Shown here piece by piece: positions 43,781-53,947 of a DNA stretch of 64,000 bases; the stretch's first letter is position 1, and every line of letters begins with the position of its first letter. Location of the stretch: the NCBI RefSeq assembly GCF_030263935.1, contig NZ_CP127162.1, positions 3,233,501 to 3,297,500 of the forward strand, read 5' to 3'. The notes under the pieces are model-generated. The model worked only from the letters and a program-made list of their open reading frames with translations. It was not told where the DNA came from and searched no databases. The position numbers were made by a program, and so were the translations under genes. Source of the stretch: Paenibacillus polygoni. GTDB taxonomy: Bacteria; Bacillota; Bacilli; Paenibacillales; Paenibacillaceae.

Positions 43781-46700
43781 TCATATGATTGACTGAGACT
43801 GAAGCCACTGTTCAATATTATGTCTCATTCTTTCCCATTGATGAAGTACTAATATAGAAAACTTTGATTTGCTATGCTGTATCAATTTTTGTATTGAATC
43901 GTATTTAGTTTTGTTAGTCGTTAGAATAGAGCATAGATAATCGGTAATTGGTTCTCTTTTGTGCTTACAACTTTCTTCTGTCCATATCCAAAAGAGAATA
44001 TCCGATAACACATCGATTACGAACTCTGTGTTAAATTCTTTAATTTCCAGATAATCGAAAACCAAAGCAGTTTCATTATCTATATTATAATTATTCTTCG
44101 ATAGATAATGAATAAATACATCACTTTTGACTGGGATCAATGTATAACCCATTATCATTAAATCACCTAATAGCTCGCACTGTCTTGCTTTATCAATTTT
44201 CCCTTTATCGAGTAGAGCAAATATAAAATCGATGATTGTAAAACAATCAACTTTATAATTATCTCTAGCGTGCTTGACGACAAGGAAGCTATCGGTCAGC
44301 ATACGTAAATTATTTTGTTTACTGATTTTAATTGGATTATTTATAAATCCGATTTCATCCTTTCTAACTTCTGGGTCGTTGGTTATAGCATCCCCGACTA
44401 AGTTGCAATTTTCTTTAATCCACTTGATCATATCCTCATGGCGTTTTACTACATATTCTACTTCTAATGAAGAAAACTCTTCGACTAAAATTTTCCCGTC
44501 TTTAAATCCCATCGTTTTAAGGCCTTCATCACTAACTAATTTAATGTCGTTATATTCCTGGAGGGCTAACATAAATTGATCATAATGAACAAACAAATTA
44601 AAGTTTTCTTTTATTATCTCCAGTAGATTTAGATTATTTAGTGCGAATAGAACTGTTATATCACACAAAACATCCTTAGATTCTGTAGCCAGATTTCTAC
44701 CCAGATCTAAATCAATAAACATGCCAGATGAAGCCCAGATGTGTAGACCTCTCTCATTTATAACATTAGACCACGTCCTAAACGGTCCTCTCTGTAATTG
44801 ATTTACGAGAACACTTATAGGCAGTCTATTATTCTCATACATGTTCATGGTTTGTAAATGAGACTGCGATAAAAGTTTCAGTTCTTCAATAAAACTCTCT
44901 GAAATATTATCGTCCTCTATTATATCAAACTTTTTGAATAACGGAGCTGCATCGGGAAATTGTATTTCGAATTGTTCAAACATCATTTGGTACTCGCTCA
45001 GCCATTTATTATCTGGATCTTTTACAAATTGCAGTAGTTGAGACATTTGACCAAAATAGAAATGCCACGTCTCCGGTTCTTCTTTTCCCGCTATAAATGC
45101 ATGATATGCATGTTCCATAGATTTTCGGTGCTCTAGTGCATTCATGTATGCGATACTCAGTAAATAAAAATCCTCTTTCTTACCACTCCTCATTACCCTA
45201 GTTTCAACAGTACCTAGAACCTCTAACGCTTCTTCAGTTTCACCTAAGCGTAATAAGCAATTTGCATATCCTAGATGATAGCCTAAAGCATCTGTCTGTC
45301 TGTAAAGTGATAGATAATTTTTTTTGGCAGTATCATACCATCCTAAATTAAAGTATATATTTGTAATTATCTCAAGGAAGTAAGAGTTTATGTGGGATAG
45401 CCGAGTACTTAATGTGATGATTTTTTCATAGGATTCTATCTCGTATAATGCTTTCACATATCGATTAATTAAAAACTCAAATTCCATCCAATTTGGTATA
45501 GACTCTATGAGATTAATTAATTTCACATAATCTTCTCTCTCACATCTATTTAAGTAAGCTAGGGTCAATTGAACTTTTGCATCAATTAATTCATTACCTT
45601 CTAAAACTTCAACACAAGATTCAAAATGATCAATTGCTTTGGACCAATTGTGTAGTTTCCCCTCATAATACCCTTTTACCATGTTTAAATGTGAGGTATC
45701 AGATGTCGTATTTTCGAGGGTAATAATCAAAGTTCTAACGTCATTGTGTTTCAAATCAAGCAATAAGGCATCAATATACGTAATAAAATACTCATAATCT
45801 AATTTTTCTTCAGTTAGAAATAAGTTTCTTTTATCCTGGACTAAATCTGTAGCTTTTTCGGTTTCACCAATCTCAATATAAGATCTTGCTAAATCAATAA
45901 TATAAGCCTTATTAGTGCTTCCACTATCTAATACTTCAGTAAGAAGTTCTATGACTCTAATCCAATCTGCATTACACATACAGACCGCAATTAAATTTTT
46001 TAAGTGCAGTTCATTCATTGAGACGCGGTAAATATCCTCATACAATACTCTTGCTTCTGAGAAACGTTTATTCCTGAATAATAATGCAGCTTGCAATTCT
46101 TTTACTCTATTTGTGATTAGTATATTCTCTATATCTCTCTTTAAAATTTCATTTAGTAATGACATTACATTATCTAGTACAAATTTAGGGTCAAGTTTTT
46201 CATGCTCTAAATTGCTTTCTTCCATTTTTAATATCATGGATTCCGCTTTAATTATTGACCAATCAATACTACTGGGTTCTTCTACTAAATGTTTCTCAGC
46301 AAGTCTGATTGCTTCATCGTAATTTTGAGTTCTTTGTAATACATTCGCTTTAAGCTTTACTAAACTAACTTCTTGATGTTCATCTATTATGCGCAAAGCT
46401 TCATCATATTCCTTTTGCATAAGGTGTATATTGATTAGGAGTTCTAAGTTTTTTTTAGTATTACCCTCTACCTCTATCGCTTCATTGATTTTCTTTAGTG
46501 CATCATCAAAACGCTCCTCAAAAAGCTCAATTAACGCTGTTAATCTATTTTTTAATGCATTATCATCACAATTACCAACAGCTGTATATAAATGTGGGAT
46601 TGCTTCCTTTTCATTGCCACTAATTATATATGAGTTAGCTATCAGGGAATGCAACCCTAAGATATCTTGACGATTTAGTCTTTGTCGGCTAAGTCTCTCT

Positions 46701-47302
46701 TTGGCTAATTCACGAGCAGTACTTGTTTTCCCTTGATTAATAAGTTCGTTTAAATCATCAACATTAGTTGGGGTAGTAAATTCCTTAAATATACTTTCTG
46801 TTAGCTGAATTGTCTGATTTTGTTTTTCTTCTATTCTTTCTAAGCCGTTTTCAACTTTTTGTTCCAAACGTTCAATACCATACAATATCTCCAAAAATTC
46901 TGGGTCCCAATGTATTTTCTTGTATTCTGCAGTCTCAGCTAAGATAGATTCGAAAAAAGGAACTAATCTATCTTGATACCTTGGATACGATTCCCAATAA
47001 GGCTCGAGATTTAATCTATGTTTATCAAAATCTTTAAGTGACACTCCTTCTAGTATCCAGCGAAAGACTTCGTCTCTATTTGTCTTATCTTCCAATAACT
47101 CACGAACCAATATATCAGGCAAGTCAAAAATCTCTTTTGCATCTAATACTGCAGCTTCAAATAACAATGTAGTTTTAGACGCGTAGTTATCTGCCTGCCA
47201 TTTCGCTTTAATATCACGAATCGACTTTGAATTTTTTATTCTAGGCCACATAAAAGCAAAAAAACTATTACCTACACTTTTTAAAAAAGAAGCAAGTTCC
47301 AT
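43781..47302 (-). CDS. Large TPR protein with PIN-like C-terminal domain
   Basis: 1173 residues, intact. Residues about 190-760 are TPR-like repeats (for example LLINIHLMQKEYDEALRIIDE). The C-terminal third (about 900-1100) resembles a PIN nuclease domain of TPR-PIN proteins: KDVLCDITVLFALNNLNLLEII, then MLTDSFLVVKHARDN and LGDLMIMGYTLIPV. A first half of coiled and helical sequence precedes. Similar TPR-PIN proteins have been noted in conflict systems; a defence role is inference. RBS GAAGGGTG precedes the ATG. Located in the cargo slot of the element. Confidence 0.75.
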   Translation of the reverse strand: MELASFLKSVGNSFFAFMWPRIKNSKSIRDIKAKWQADNYASKTTLLFEAAVLDAKEIFDLPDILVRELLEDKTNRDEVFRWILEGVSLKDFDKHRLNLEPYWESYPRYQDRLVPFFESILAETAEYKKIHWDPEFLEILYGIERLEQKVENGLERIEEKQNQTIQLTESIFKEFTTPTNVDDLNELINQGKTSTARELAKERLSRQRLNRQDILGLHSLIANSYIISGNEKEAIPHLYTAVGNCDDNALKNRLTALIELFEERFDDALKKINEAIEVEGNTKKNLELLINIHLMQKEYDEALRIIDEHQEVSLVKLKANVLQRTQNYDEAIRLAEKHLVEEPSSIDWSIIKAESMILKMEESNLEHEKLDPKFVLDNVMSLLNEILKRDIENILITNRVKELQAALLFRNKRFSEARVLYEDIYRVSMNELHLKNLIAVCMCNADWIRVIELLTEVLDSGSTNKAYIIDLARSYIEIGETEKATDLVQDKRNLFLTEEKLDYEYFITYIDALLLDLKHNDVRTLIITLENTTSDTSHLNMVKGYYEGKLHNWSKAIDHFESCVEVLEGNELIDAKVQLTLAYLNRCEREDYVKLINLIESIPNWMEFEFLINRYVKALYEIESYEKIITLSTRLSHINSYFLEIITNIYFNLGWYDTAKKNYLSLYRQTDALGYHLGYANCLLRLGETEEALEVLGTVETRVMRSGKKEDFYLLSIAYMNALEHRKSMEHAYHAFIAGKEEPETWHFYFGQMSQLLQFVKDPDNKWLSEYQMMFEQFEIQFPDAAPLFKKFDIIEDDNISESFIEELKLLSQSHLQTMNMYENNRLPISVLVNQLQRGPFRTWSNVINERGLHIWASSGMFIDLDLGRNLATESKDVLCDITVLFALNNLNLLEIIKENFNLFVHYDQFMLALQEYNDIKLVSDEGLKTMGFKDGKILVEEFSSLEVEYVVKRHEDMIKWIKENCNLVGDAITNDPEVRKDEIGFINNPIKISKQNNLRMLTDSFLVVKHARDNYKVDCFTIIDFIFALLDKGKIDKARQCELLGDLMIMGYTLIPVKSDVFIHYLSKNNYNIDNETALVFDYLEIKEFNTEFVIDVLSDILFWIWTEESCKHKREPITDYLCSILTTNKTKYDSIQKLIQHSKSKFSILVLHQWERMRHNIEQWLQSQSII

Positions 47303-47429
47303 TGTTTCACCCTTCGATAGTATATTTTGTTTATAATTTCAAGGGAATTGAGCTAGTAATTTAGTATAGATATGACCTTGGAAAATATATATATCTTGAT
47401 TCACAATATTTGTAAATTAGAGGTGTGGA

Positions 47430-47612
47430 GTGAAGTTTGGATTGAGGAAACCAAGTTACAGGAAACATATAAGTGCAAAAACAAGCATTAAAAGACAACT
47501 TATACATAGCTTAGGGCTGAAAATGCCAAAAGGGACGGGATGAATTACTAATTCCAAGAAAGCAGCCTATAACCAGATTTACAGTAAGACAACATTGATA
47601 TATTCAAGATAA
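47430..47612 (+). pseudogene. Small conserved phage/element gene with one internal stop
   Basis: GTG start with GAGGTGTGGA upstream; 60 codons reading MKFGLRKPSYRKHIS...LGLKMPKGTG-stop-ITNSKKAAYNQIYSKTT. A single TGA (probably from Trp) breaks it. Families of this size are common in Firmicute prophages and mobile elements. A decayed duplicate is at 36981-37171. Confidence 0.72.
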
Positions 47613-47652
47613 TTAGAAAGAGAAATAAAGCCACTTCCATTAGACAGGGCTT

Positions 47653-48020
47653 TCAGACTGTAGACAAACAAACTTAAACTAGTTTGTCTACAGTCTGATT
47701 TATTTTACGATAGAATTAACTTTTCATATGAGGTGATAATCATTCTACAGAAACAATCATCCACTCAGCATGACCAACTCGAAATGGTTTCTCTTGATCA
47801 ACTTGTGTCAGAAAATAATTTGGTTCAGGATCATTATTCGAAAATTGGACGGCCTAGCATCGATCCGATCATCTTAATTAACTCCCCCTGTTCAATACAC
47901 CTTTGGTATTCTTCTATGCGAAAAACTATTGAAGAAATACAGACCTAAATGACGTATCGTTGGTTATTTGGCTATGGATTTTATGATGAAGTTCCTTATT
48001 TCTTCACTTTTGGAAAGAAA
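47653..48020 (+). pseudogene. IS1182-like transposase fragment with end hairpin
   Basis: A perfect 17-bp hairpin (47653-47669 with 47682-47698) followed by MIIILQKQSS...YSKIGRPSIDPIILI and, after a stop, RWLFGYGFYDEVPYFFTFGKK. This matches the N-terminal part of IS1182-type transposases with an internal deletion. It replaces the integrase expected next to this glnA copy. Confidence 0.75.
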
Positions 48021-48084
48021 CATATACTTTGTGGGTATTTCTAGGGTAACTATCCACAATCAACTTCCCCGTTGTATTCTCTCA

Positions 48085-48123
48085 GAAAAAGAAAAACCCT
48101 CAACGCTAAGAGCGCCAAGGGTT
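48085..48123 (-). terminator. glnA terminator (also attachment core region)
   Basis: Minus strand AACCCTTGGCGCT-CTT-AGCGTTGAGGGTT, 13-bp stem (three G-U), followed by TTTC and five T. The same block recurs in copies 1 and 2. Confidence 0.9.
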
Positions 48124-48130
48124 ACAAGTT

Positions 48131-49459
48131 CTAGTACAGCGTCAAATATTGATCGCGTTCCCATTGATGTACTTGTGTTCTATACATATCCCACTCGATT
48201 TCTTTCAATTCATAGAAATGAGCAAGTGCGTGCTCGCCTAGTGCGTCCGTAACTACTTCACTGCGGATCAATTCATGCAGTGCTTCTTTCAGGTCAGCTG
48301 GCAAGGAAGGAATGCCTTCTTCAATACGCTCTTCTTCTGACATGATGTAGATATTACGGTCAATCGGAGCTGGTAATGCTAGTTCACGTTTGATACCGTC
48401 AAGACCAGCTTTCAGCATTACAGCAAGTGCAAGGTAAGGGTTTGCTGCTGGATCCGGGTTACGAACCTCAACACGAGTACTTAGACCGCGTGATGCTGGA
48501 ATACGGATCATCGGGCTGCGGTTACTTGCTGACCATGCTACGTAACAAGGTGCTTCATATCCCGGAACCAAACGTTTGTAAGAGTTCACCGTTGGATTCG
48601 TGATCGCTGCCATTGCGCGAGCATGTTTCAGAATACCTGCCATATAATGGCGAGCTTCTTTACTCAGACCAAGTTCATCAGACTCATCATAGAATGTATT
48701 TACATTACCTTTAAATAAGGACTGGTGGCAGTGCATCCCTGATCCGTTCATACCAAATAGAGGTTTTGGCATAAAGGTTGCATGCAGACCATGCTGACGA
48801 GCAATCGTTTTTACTACGAGTTTAAAAGTTTGAATCTCATCCGCAGCTTTGACAGCTTCTTCATATTTGAAGTCGATCTCATGTTGTCCTGGAGCCACTT
48901 CATGGTGAGAAGCTTCCACTTCAAAGCCCATCTCTTCCAAAGTAAGTACGATCTCACGACGGCAGTTTTCACCAAGATCCATTGGAGCAAGGTCAAAATA
49001 ACCACCTTGGTCATTGAGTTCTGTTGTCGGATTACCGTTCGCATCCGTACGGAATAAGAAGAATTCAGGTTCAGGTCCCACGTTCATGGAAGTGTAGCCC
49101 ATTTCTTCCGCTTCTTTAAGTACACGTTTTAAAATACCGCGCGGGTCTCCTGCAAATGGAGTACCATCTGGCATATATACATCACAGATAAGACGTGCAA
49201 CACGGTTCTCAGCAACCCAAGGGAATACAACCCAAGTGTCTAGATCCGGGTACAAGTACATATCCGATTCTTCAATACGAACATAACCTTCAATGGAAGA
49301 TCCATCAAACATCATTTTATTATCCAATGCTTTTTGTAACTGGCTTACTGGAATTTCAACGTTCTTGATCGTACCGAGCAGATCAGTAAATTGCAAACGG
49401 ATAAAGCGTACATTTTCTTCTTTTGCAATACGAATAATGTCCTCTTTAGTATAACTCAC
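48131..49459 (-). CDS. glnA: Glutamine synthetase, type I
   Basis: ATP-dependent amidation of glutamate to glutamine. 442 residues, normal for Firmicute GS. Motifs: [77 protein letters not shown]. The C-terminus [12 protein letters not shown] is the source of the duplicated copies to the left. GAGAGG upstream. Preceded by glnR in the conserved glnRA order. Confidence 0.97.
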   Translation of the reverse strand: MSYTKEDIIRIAKEENVRFIRLQFTDLLGTIKNVEIPVSQLQKALDNKMMFDGSSIEGYVRIEESDMYLYPDLDTWVVFPWVAENRVARLICDVYMPDGTPFAGDPRGILKRVLKEAEEMGYTSMNVGPEPEFFLFRTDANGNPTTELNDQGGYFDLAPMDLGENCRREIVLTLEEMGFEVEASHHEVAPGQHEIDFKYEEAVKAADEIQTFKLVVKTIARQHGLHATFMPKPLFGMNGSGMHCHQSLFKGNVNTFYDESDELGLSKEARHYMAGILKHARAMAAITNPTVNSYKRLVPGYEAPCYVAWSASNRSPMIRIPASRGLSTRVEVRNPDPAANPYLALAVMLKAGLDGIKRELALPAPIDRNIYIMSEEERIEEGIPSLPADLKEALHELIRSEVVTDALGEHALAHFYELKEIEWDMYRTQVHQWERDQYLTLY

Positions 49460-49580
49460 AAAATCCTCTCCCTTTTCTTCATATAAGTATCAGCTTCAAT
49501 GAGTGCATGCAGGACAGCCGATCCGTTTTCTAAAGTAATATCACAGCTCTTATGCTTTAGAAAATGTTGGTTCCCCATTC

Positions 49581-49609
49581 ATTGTCACAGGCGCACTTCC
49601 TCATGTCAA
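49581..49609 (-). promoter_or_regulatory. Possible secondary promoter for glnA
   Basis: Minus strand TTGACA (49604-49609), 17 bases, GACAAT (49581-49586). A short hairpin (AAGTTTCG/CGAAACTT) overlaps the glnR stop about 49648-49670. glnA could thus be expressed separately from glnR. Confidence 0.5.
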
Positions 49610-49665
49610 GAAAGTGAACCTGGAGTCCTATTTCAACTTATCACCTAAGTTTCGGCTTACGAAAC

Positions 49666-50079
49666 TTACTTTTTGTTAAAGAAGCGTGACAACTCACCTT
49701 GAATCAAAGAAACCTGACCTGGACGTTTACCAGCAACCAACTGTTGCTTGAGCATCCGGTGCAGCTGAGAATCCGACAGTTCTCTTCGTTTCACTTCAGT
49801 GTCTGGAGTAATAACCGTTGCTTCCTCTGATTCTTTTGTAACTGGGTTCATTACTTGCTTAATCCCCGCAATATTGACCCCTTTTTCAATTAAAGCTTTA
49901 ATTTCAAGCAATCGTTCTACATCGTTAAAAGAGAAAAGACGTTGATTTCCTGATGTACGCGCTGGGACGATTAAATTATGCTGCTCATAGTAGCGAATTT
50001 GTCTTGCAGAAAGATCCGTAAGTTTCATAACGATTCCAATAGGAAATAAGGCCATATTTCTGCGGATTTCATCACCCAT
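49666..50079 (-). CDS. glnR: GlnR nitrogen regulator
   Basis: MerR-type repressor of glnRA under nitrogen excess. About 137 residues from ATG 50079 (GDEIRRNMALFPIGIV matches B. subtilis GlnR; the 3-codon-longer start at 50088 is possible). Winged helix MKLTDLSARQIRYYEQHNLI and a C-terminal tail for GS interaction. GlnR/TnrA-type site at 50152-50168 supports autoregulation. Confidence 0.95.
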   Translation of the reverse strand: MGDEIRRNMALFPIGIVMKLTDLSARQIRYYEQHNLIVPARTSGNQRLFSFNDVERLLEIKALIEKGVNIAGIKQVMNPVTKESEEATVITPDTEVKRRELSDSQLHRMLKQQLVAGKRPGQVSLIQGELSRFFNKK

Positions 50080-50116
50080 GTCGTTCATCTACCTTCCAAG
50101 TATTCTATATACCATC

Positions 50117-50168
50117 ATTGTACATTTATATGATATGAAGTGTCAATGATATGTAAGGAAAACTCACA
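50117..50168 (-). promoter_or_regulatory. glnR promoter and GlnR/TnrA box
   Basis: TTGACA (50141-50146), 18 bases, TACAAT (50117-50122). TGTAAGGAAAACTCACA (50152-50168) fits TGTNA-N7-TNACA exactly and overlaps the ynbB stop codon. Confidence 0.8.
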
Positions 50169-51420
50169 GTAAATTACGATCTTTCATTGTTTGCAGTGCC
50201 ATAAGAACGCCGTATTTTACATGAGAGTAAGTAAGACCACCTTGCATATATCCTATGTAAGGTTCTCTAATCGGTGCGTCTGCGGATAGTTCAAGGCTTC
50301 CACCTTGAATAAAAGTTCCTGCTGCCATGATCACGGGATGCTCATACCCCGGCATGTCCCAAGGTTCTGGTACCACATGACTATCGATGGCTGAAGCTTT
50401 CTGAATTCCTTGTACAAAAGCAATGAGATGGTCTGGACCATCAAAAGAGACAGCCTGAATGAGATCGGTCCTCATCTCATGCCATGCCGGTTTTGTGGTA
50501 AAGCCAACCGCTTCAAACATAGCCGCAGCAAATACACTTCCTTTGATTGCTTGTCCAACAGTGGAAGGAGCTAGATATAAACCTTGGTAAATCCCTCTTG
50601 TCGTCCCCAGCATCGCTCCCACTTCGCCGCCGATTCCTGGTGCTGTAAGCCGGTAAGCAGCAAGCTGAACATACTTTTCTTTTCCGCAAATATAGCCACC
50701 GGTTTCGGCAATACCGCCGCCCGGATTTTTAATCAGAGAACCTGCAATTAGATCAGCGCCTACTTCTGTAGGTTCCTTCTCTTCCGTAAATTCTCCATAA
50801 CAATTGTCCACAAAAACAATGACGTCTTCTTTTAACGCCTTCACTTTTTGAACCATCTCTTCAATTTGTGCCACCGTAAACGAGGATCTCCAGTCATAAC
50901 CTCTGGAACGCTGAATACCGATCACTTTTGTACGTTCATTGATTGCTGCTTCCACCGCACTCCAATCAATGTTACCCTCAGCAGTAAGCGCAGTCTCCTG
51001 ATACGTAATTCCAAAATCATGTAATGAACCTGTGCCATCTCCAGCTTTTCCTATGACTTTATGTAACGTATCATACGGTGTGCCTGTAATATACAGCAGT
51101 TCATCTCCTGGACGAAGCACTCCATATAGCGCTGTAGCAATGGTATGTGTTCCTGAGGCAAAATGCGGGCGCACTAATGCTGCTTCTGCCCCGAAGACTT
51201 CAGCATACACTTCATCCAGCACTTCACGTCCGCGATCATTGTATGCATATCCAGTCGATCCTGCAAAATGGTAATCACTTACTTGCTTCTTCTGAAAAGC
51301 TTCAATGACTTTCCACTGATTCTTGTCGATGATTCGGTCGACTTCTCTAAGTCTACCTTCAATCTTTTCTTCAATCTCTTGCCCTAAACGTACAATTTCT
51401 TCTGAAAAAACGGCCTTCAT
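50164..51420 (-). CDS. ynbB: YnbB-like PLP-dependent protein (aluminium-resistance/methionine gamma-lyase family)
   Basis: 418 residues of the fold-type-I PLP enzymes: PHFASGTHTIATALYG, the DNCYGEF strand and the lysine context AGSLIKNPGGG. Family members are annotated as aluminium-resistance proteins or methionine gamma-lyases; the reaction is not established. Conserved neighbour of glnR and hflX in Bacillales. Confidence 0.88.
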   Translation of the reverse strand: MKAVFSEEIVRLGQEIEEKIEGRLREVDRIIDKNQWKVIEAFQKKQVSDYHFAGSTGYAYNDRGREVLDEVYAEVFGAEAALVRPHFASGTHTIATALYGVLRPGDELLYITGTPYDTLHKVIGKAGDGTGSLHDFGITYQETALTAEGNIDWSAVEAAINERTKVIGIQRSRGYDWRSSFTVAQIEEMVQKVKALKEDVIVFVDNCYGEFTEEKEPTEVGADLIAGSLIKNPGGGIAETGGYICGKEKYVQLAAYRLTAPGIGGEVGAMLGTTRGIYQGLYLAPSTVGQAIKGSVFAAAMFEAVGFTTKPAWHEMRTDLIQAVSFDGPDHLIAFVQGIQKASAIDSHVVPEPWDMPGYEHPVIMAAGTFIQGGSLELSADAPIREPYIGYMQGGLTYSHVKYGVLMALQTMKDRNLL

Positions 51421-51522
51421 GTTCTTCTTCTCTCCTCATGCGTACAAATCTGACATGATATGCACTTTAGTATGTTGATGATATTCCAGTTAGATCACGT
51501 CAAATTATTAATAAATGAAATT

Positions 51523-52812
51523 TTAAACTTCAATAAAATCTTTCAGCAAGTATCCGTGCTTCTCATATTCCCCTTGCTGAACTTGTACTTCATATATAAC
51601 ATCACTTTCATCATATTCTGTGTTAATTACATCACCCACACGATATATAACGGAAGTAATGTCTCCTCTTTCTGCAGGTATACGGAACTTTACCGTTTCT
51701 CCTGCCAGTTCCTCTTGGATCATCTCACGAATACTGAGTAAATCCGCTTCATCAAAGGCACTAATCTTCTTGTACCCTTTACCTGATGGCAGCATTTGAA
51801 GCTGTTCTGGTGTACACGCGTCTTTTTTATTAAATAGAACAATCTGCGGTTTATCCGCCGCTCCAAGCTCTTCCAGGATCTTATGAACCACTTTCATCTG
51901 GTCTTCTCTCATCTCGGACGATGCATCCACTACATGAAGGATGAGATCAGCCTCATTCACTTCTTCAAGAGTAGCGCGGAATGCCGCGACTAAATCATGC
52001 GGTAAATTTTGAATAAATCCAACCGTATCGGTTAGAACAATTTCCTTGCCGTTTGGAAGTTCCATCGTACGAGAAGTAGGATCTAGGGTGGCAAATAATT
52101 GATTCTCAATATAGACATCTGCTGCTGTCAGTTGTTTGAGCAGGGTGGATTTCCCCGCGTTCGTATAACCAACAAGAGCAACCTGAATAACTCCGCTCTT
52201 TTTACGGCGCTCTCTGTATAGTTTACGATGGCGCGTCACTTCTTCCAATTGACGTTTCAAATCGCTGATTCGATTACGAATATGTCTACGATCTGTTTCA
52301 AGCTTGCTTTCCCCCGGTCCACGGGTACCAATTCCGCCGCCTAGACGTGATAAATTCTTGCCATGACCGGACAAACGCGGAAGTAAATAAGAGTGCTGTG
52401 CGAGTTCGACTTGGATAATACCTTCTCTTGTATTTGCTCTTTGGGCAAAAATATCAAGGATGAGCTGAGTACGGTCAATGATTTTGAGATCAAGGCTTGC
52501 TTCCAGGTTCCTTACTTGAGCACCCGAGAGATCTTGATCAAAAATAGCCGTAGTTGCCCCAAGCTCATCCGCGACGAGTCTAAGTTCTTCCACTTTTCCT
52601 TTTCCGATAAACCATTTGGTATCTGCTTTTTCCTTATTCTGCGAAATTACGCTAAGTACTTCAACTCCTGCTGTCTCAGCCAGTTTCACAAGTTCCTCCA
52701 GTGAATACTCTGGGTTAATTCCGCTTTTTTTCACTTGATCTGTCACCAGACTAACCAAAATTGCTTTATCTTTCATATCCATATTTGTTTCGTGCGTGGA
52801 GTTTGCCATCAT
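51523..52812 (-). CDS. hflX: HflX GTPase (ribosome rescue)
   Basis: 429 residues. N-terminal HflX domain, glycine-rich linker (RLSGHGKNLSRLGGGIGTRGPGESKLE) and GTPase with G1 GYTNAGKST, G3 DTVGFI, G4 FNKKD. It splits stalled or hibernating 70S ribosomes. The start is ATG 52812 or 52809. Located between ynbB and spoVK as in B. subtilis. Confidence 0.95.
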   Translation of the reverse strand: MMANSTHETNMDMKDKAILVSLVTDQVKKSGINPEYSLEELVKLAETAGVEVLSVISQNKEKADTKWFIGKGKVEELRLVADELGATTAIFDQDLSGAQVRNLEASLDLKIIDRTQLILDIFAQRANTREGIIQVELAQHSYLLPRLSGHGKNLSRLGGGIGTRGPGESKLETDRRHIRNRISDLKRQLEEVTRHRKLYRERRKKSGVIQVALVGYTNAGKSTLLKQLTAADVYIENQLFATLDPTSRTMELPNGKEIVLTDTVGFIQNLPHDLVAAFRATLEEVNEADLILHVVDASSEMREDQMKVVHKILEELGAADKPQIVLFNKKDACTPEQLQMLPSGKGYKKISAFDEADLLSIREMIQEELAGETVKFRIPAERGDITSVIYRVGDVINTEYDESDVIYEVQVQQGEYEKHGYLLKDFIEV

Positions 52813-52865
52813 GTTTGCTCCTTATTGTTCATATCGTTTGCTTGTATTATATATTGCCTTTGTGT

Positions 52866-53855
52866 TTATTTTGTCTCCAGTTTTAAATCCTCTGTTCGTA
52901 TGGTCATCAGCTCAAGCTTTCCTGGATTTCCTGATGAATATTGATTTAGCAGCCGGACCGCCTGATGACGAATCGACTTTTCAATAATATTTCGAACATA
53001 TCTTGCGTTGCTGAATGCTTGAGAGGTATCATTCTTTTCTTCTAGTAAATGTTGTTTTAACTTGAGTATGGTCTGCGGCATTAAAATATAATCCCGTTCT
53101 TTCGCCATAAGTTCAGATATTTGGATCAATTGATCAAGGGAGTAGTCAGGAAACTCGATCTGAATGGGAAAACGAGAAGGCAAACCAGGATTGGTTTGCA
53201 TAAAAAAGTCGATTTCCTCTGAGTATCCGGCCAGGATGAGGATAAATTGATTCTTGTGGTCTTCCATTGCCTTTACTAATGTATCAATCGCTTCTTTACC
53301 AAAATCTTTCTCTCCACCGCGAGCGAGACTATAGGCTTCATCAATAAATAAAATACCACCGAGCGATTTTTTTACAAGATCCCGCGTTTTTTGAGCGGTA
53401 TGTCCAATATATTCACCCACAAGATCGGCCCGTTCTACCTCTACTAAATGTCCTTTGGTGAGAACCCCCATCTTCTGAAATAGTTTCGCAACAATTCGCG
53501 CAACCGTTGTTTTACCTGTACCCGGATTTCCTTTAAAGACCATGTGGTAAACATGAGAGCCGCTAATAAGGCCCGCCTCAGTCCTCATTTGTGCAATTTG
53601 CAAAAACGCATAGATTTCGAACACAAAATCTTTTATGCTATCAAGTCCCACAAGTTCGTCTAACTCTTTTTGAATATCTTGGTACATGGCAAATTGAGGA
53701 TTATCTTTGATCTGAGCCTGCGTTGTATCCACCTCTGCTGCTGAGCCGCCCTGTACACTATACAAATCGGTCTGATTACGAAGTACCACATTAATCTGCC
53801 GGGAAGGTCTGCCTTCCTGACCCCCTCCAGCTGCCATCGCTCTTCCATTCATCAT
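52866..53855 (-). CDS. spoVK: Stage V sporulation protein K (AAA ATPase)
   Basis: 329 residues. Walker A GNPGTGKTT, Walker B GGILFIDEAYSL and arginine-finger region of the CbxX/CfqX AAA family. Needed late in sporulation in B. subtilis. Its presence supports an endospore former. Gene order hfq-spoVK-hflX-ynbB is as expected. Confidence 0.93.
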   Translation of the reverse strand: MMNGRAMAAGGGQEGRPSRQINVVLRNQTDLYSVQGGSAAEVDTTQAQIKDNPQFAMYQDIQKELDELVGLDSIKDFVFEIYAFLQIAQMRTEAGLISGSHVYHMVFKGNPGTGKTTVARIVAKLFQKMGVLTKGHLVEVERADLVGEYIGHTAQKTRDLVKKSLGGILFIDEAYSLARGGEKDFGKEAIDTLVKAMEDHKNQFILILAGYSEEIDFFMQTNPGLPSRFPIQIEFPDYSLDQLIQISELMAKERDYILMPQTILKLKQHLLEEKNDTSQAFSNARYVRNIIEKSIRHQAVRLLNQYSSGNPGKLELMTIRTEDLKLETK

Positions 53856-53947
53856 ACGCTCACCTCTACTCTTCAGGGGCTTAACTTCCTCTACTTAAGG
53901 TATTCTAGCGAAGCGGATGTTATTAGAAGTTTTGCGAAAGTAGGTTG

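Noticed and set aside
48131..48252. Plus-strand open frame across the glnA end
   Set aside because: Shadow of glnA plus integrase-tail-like sequence; no start signal.
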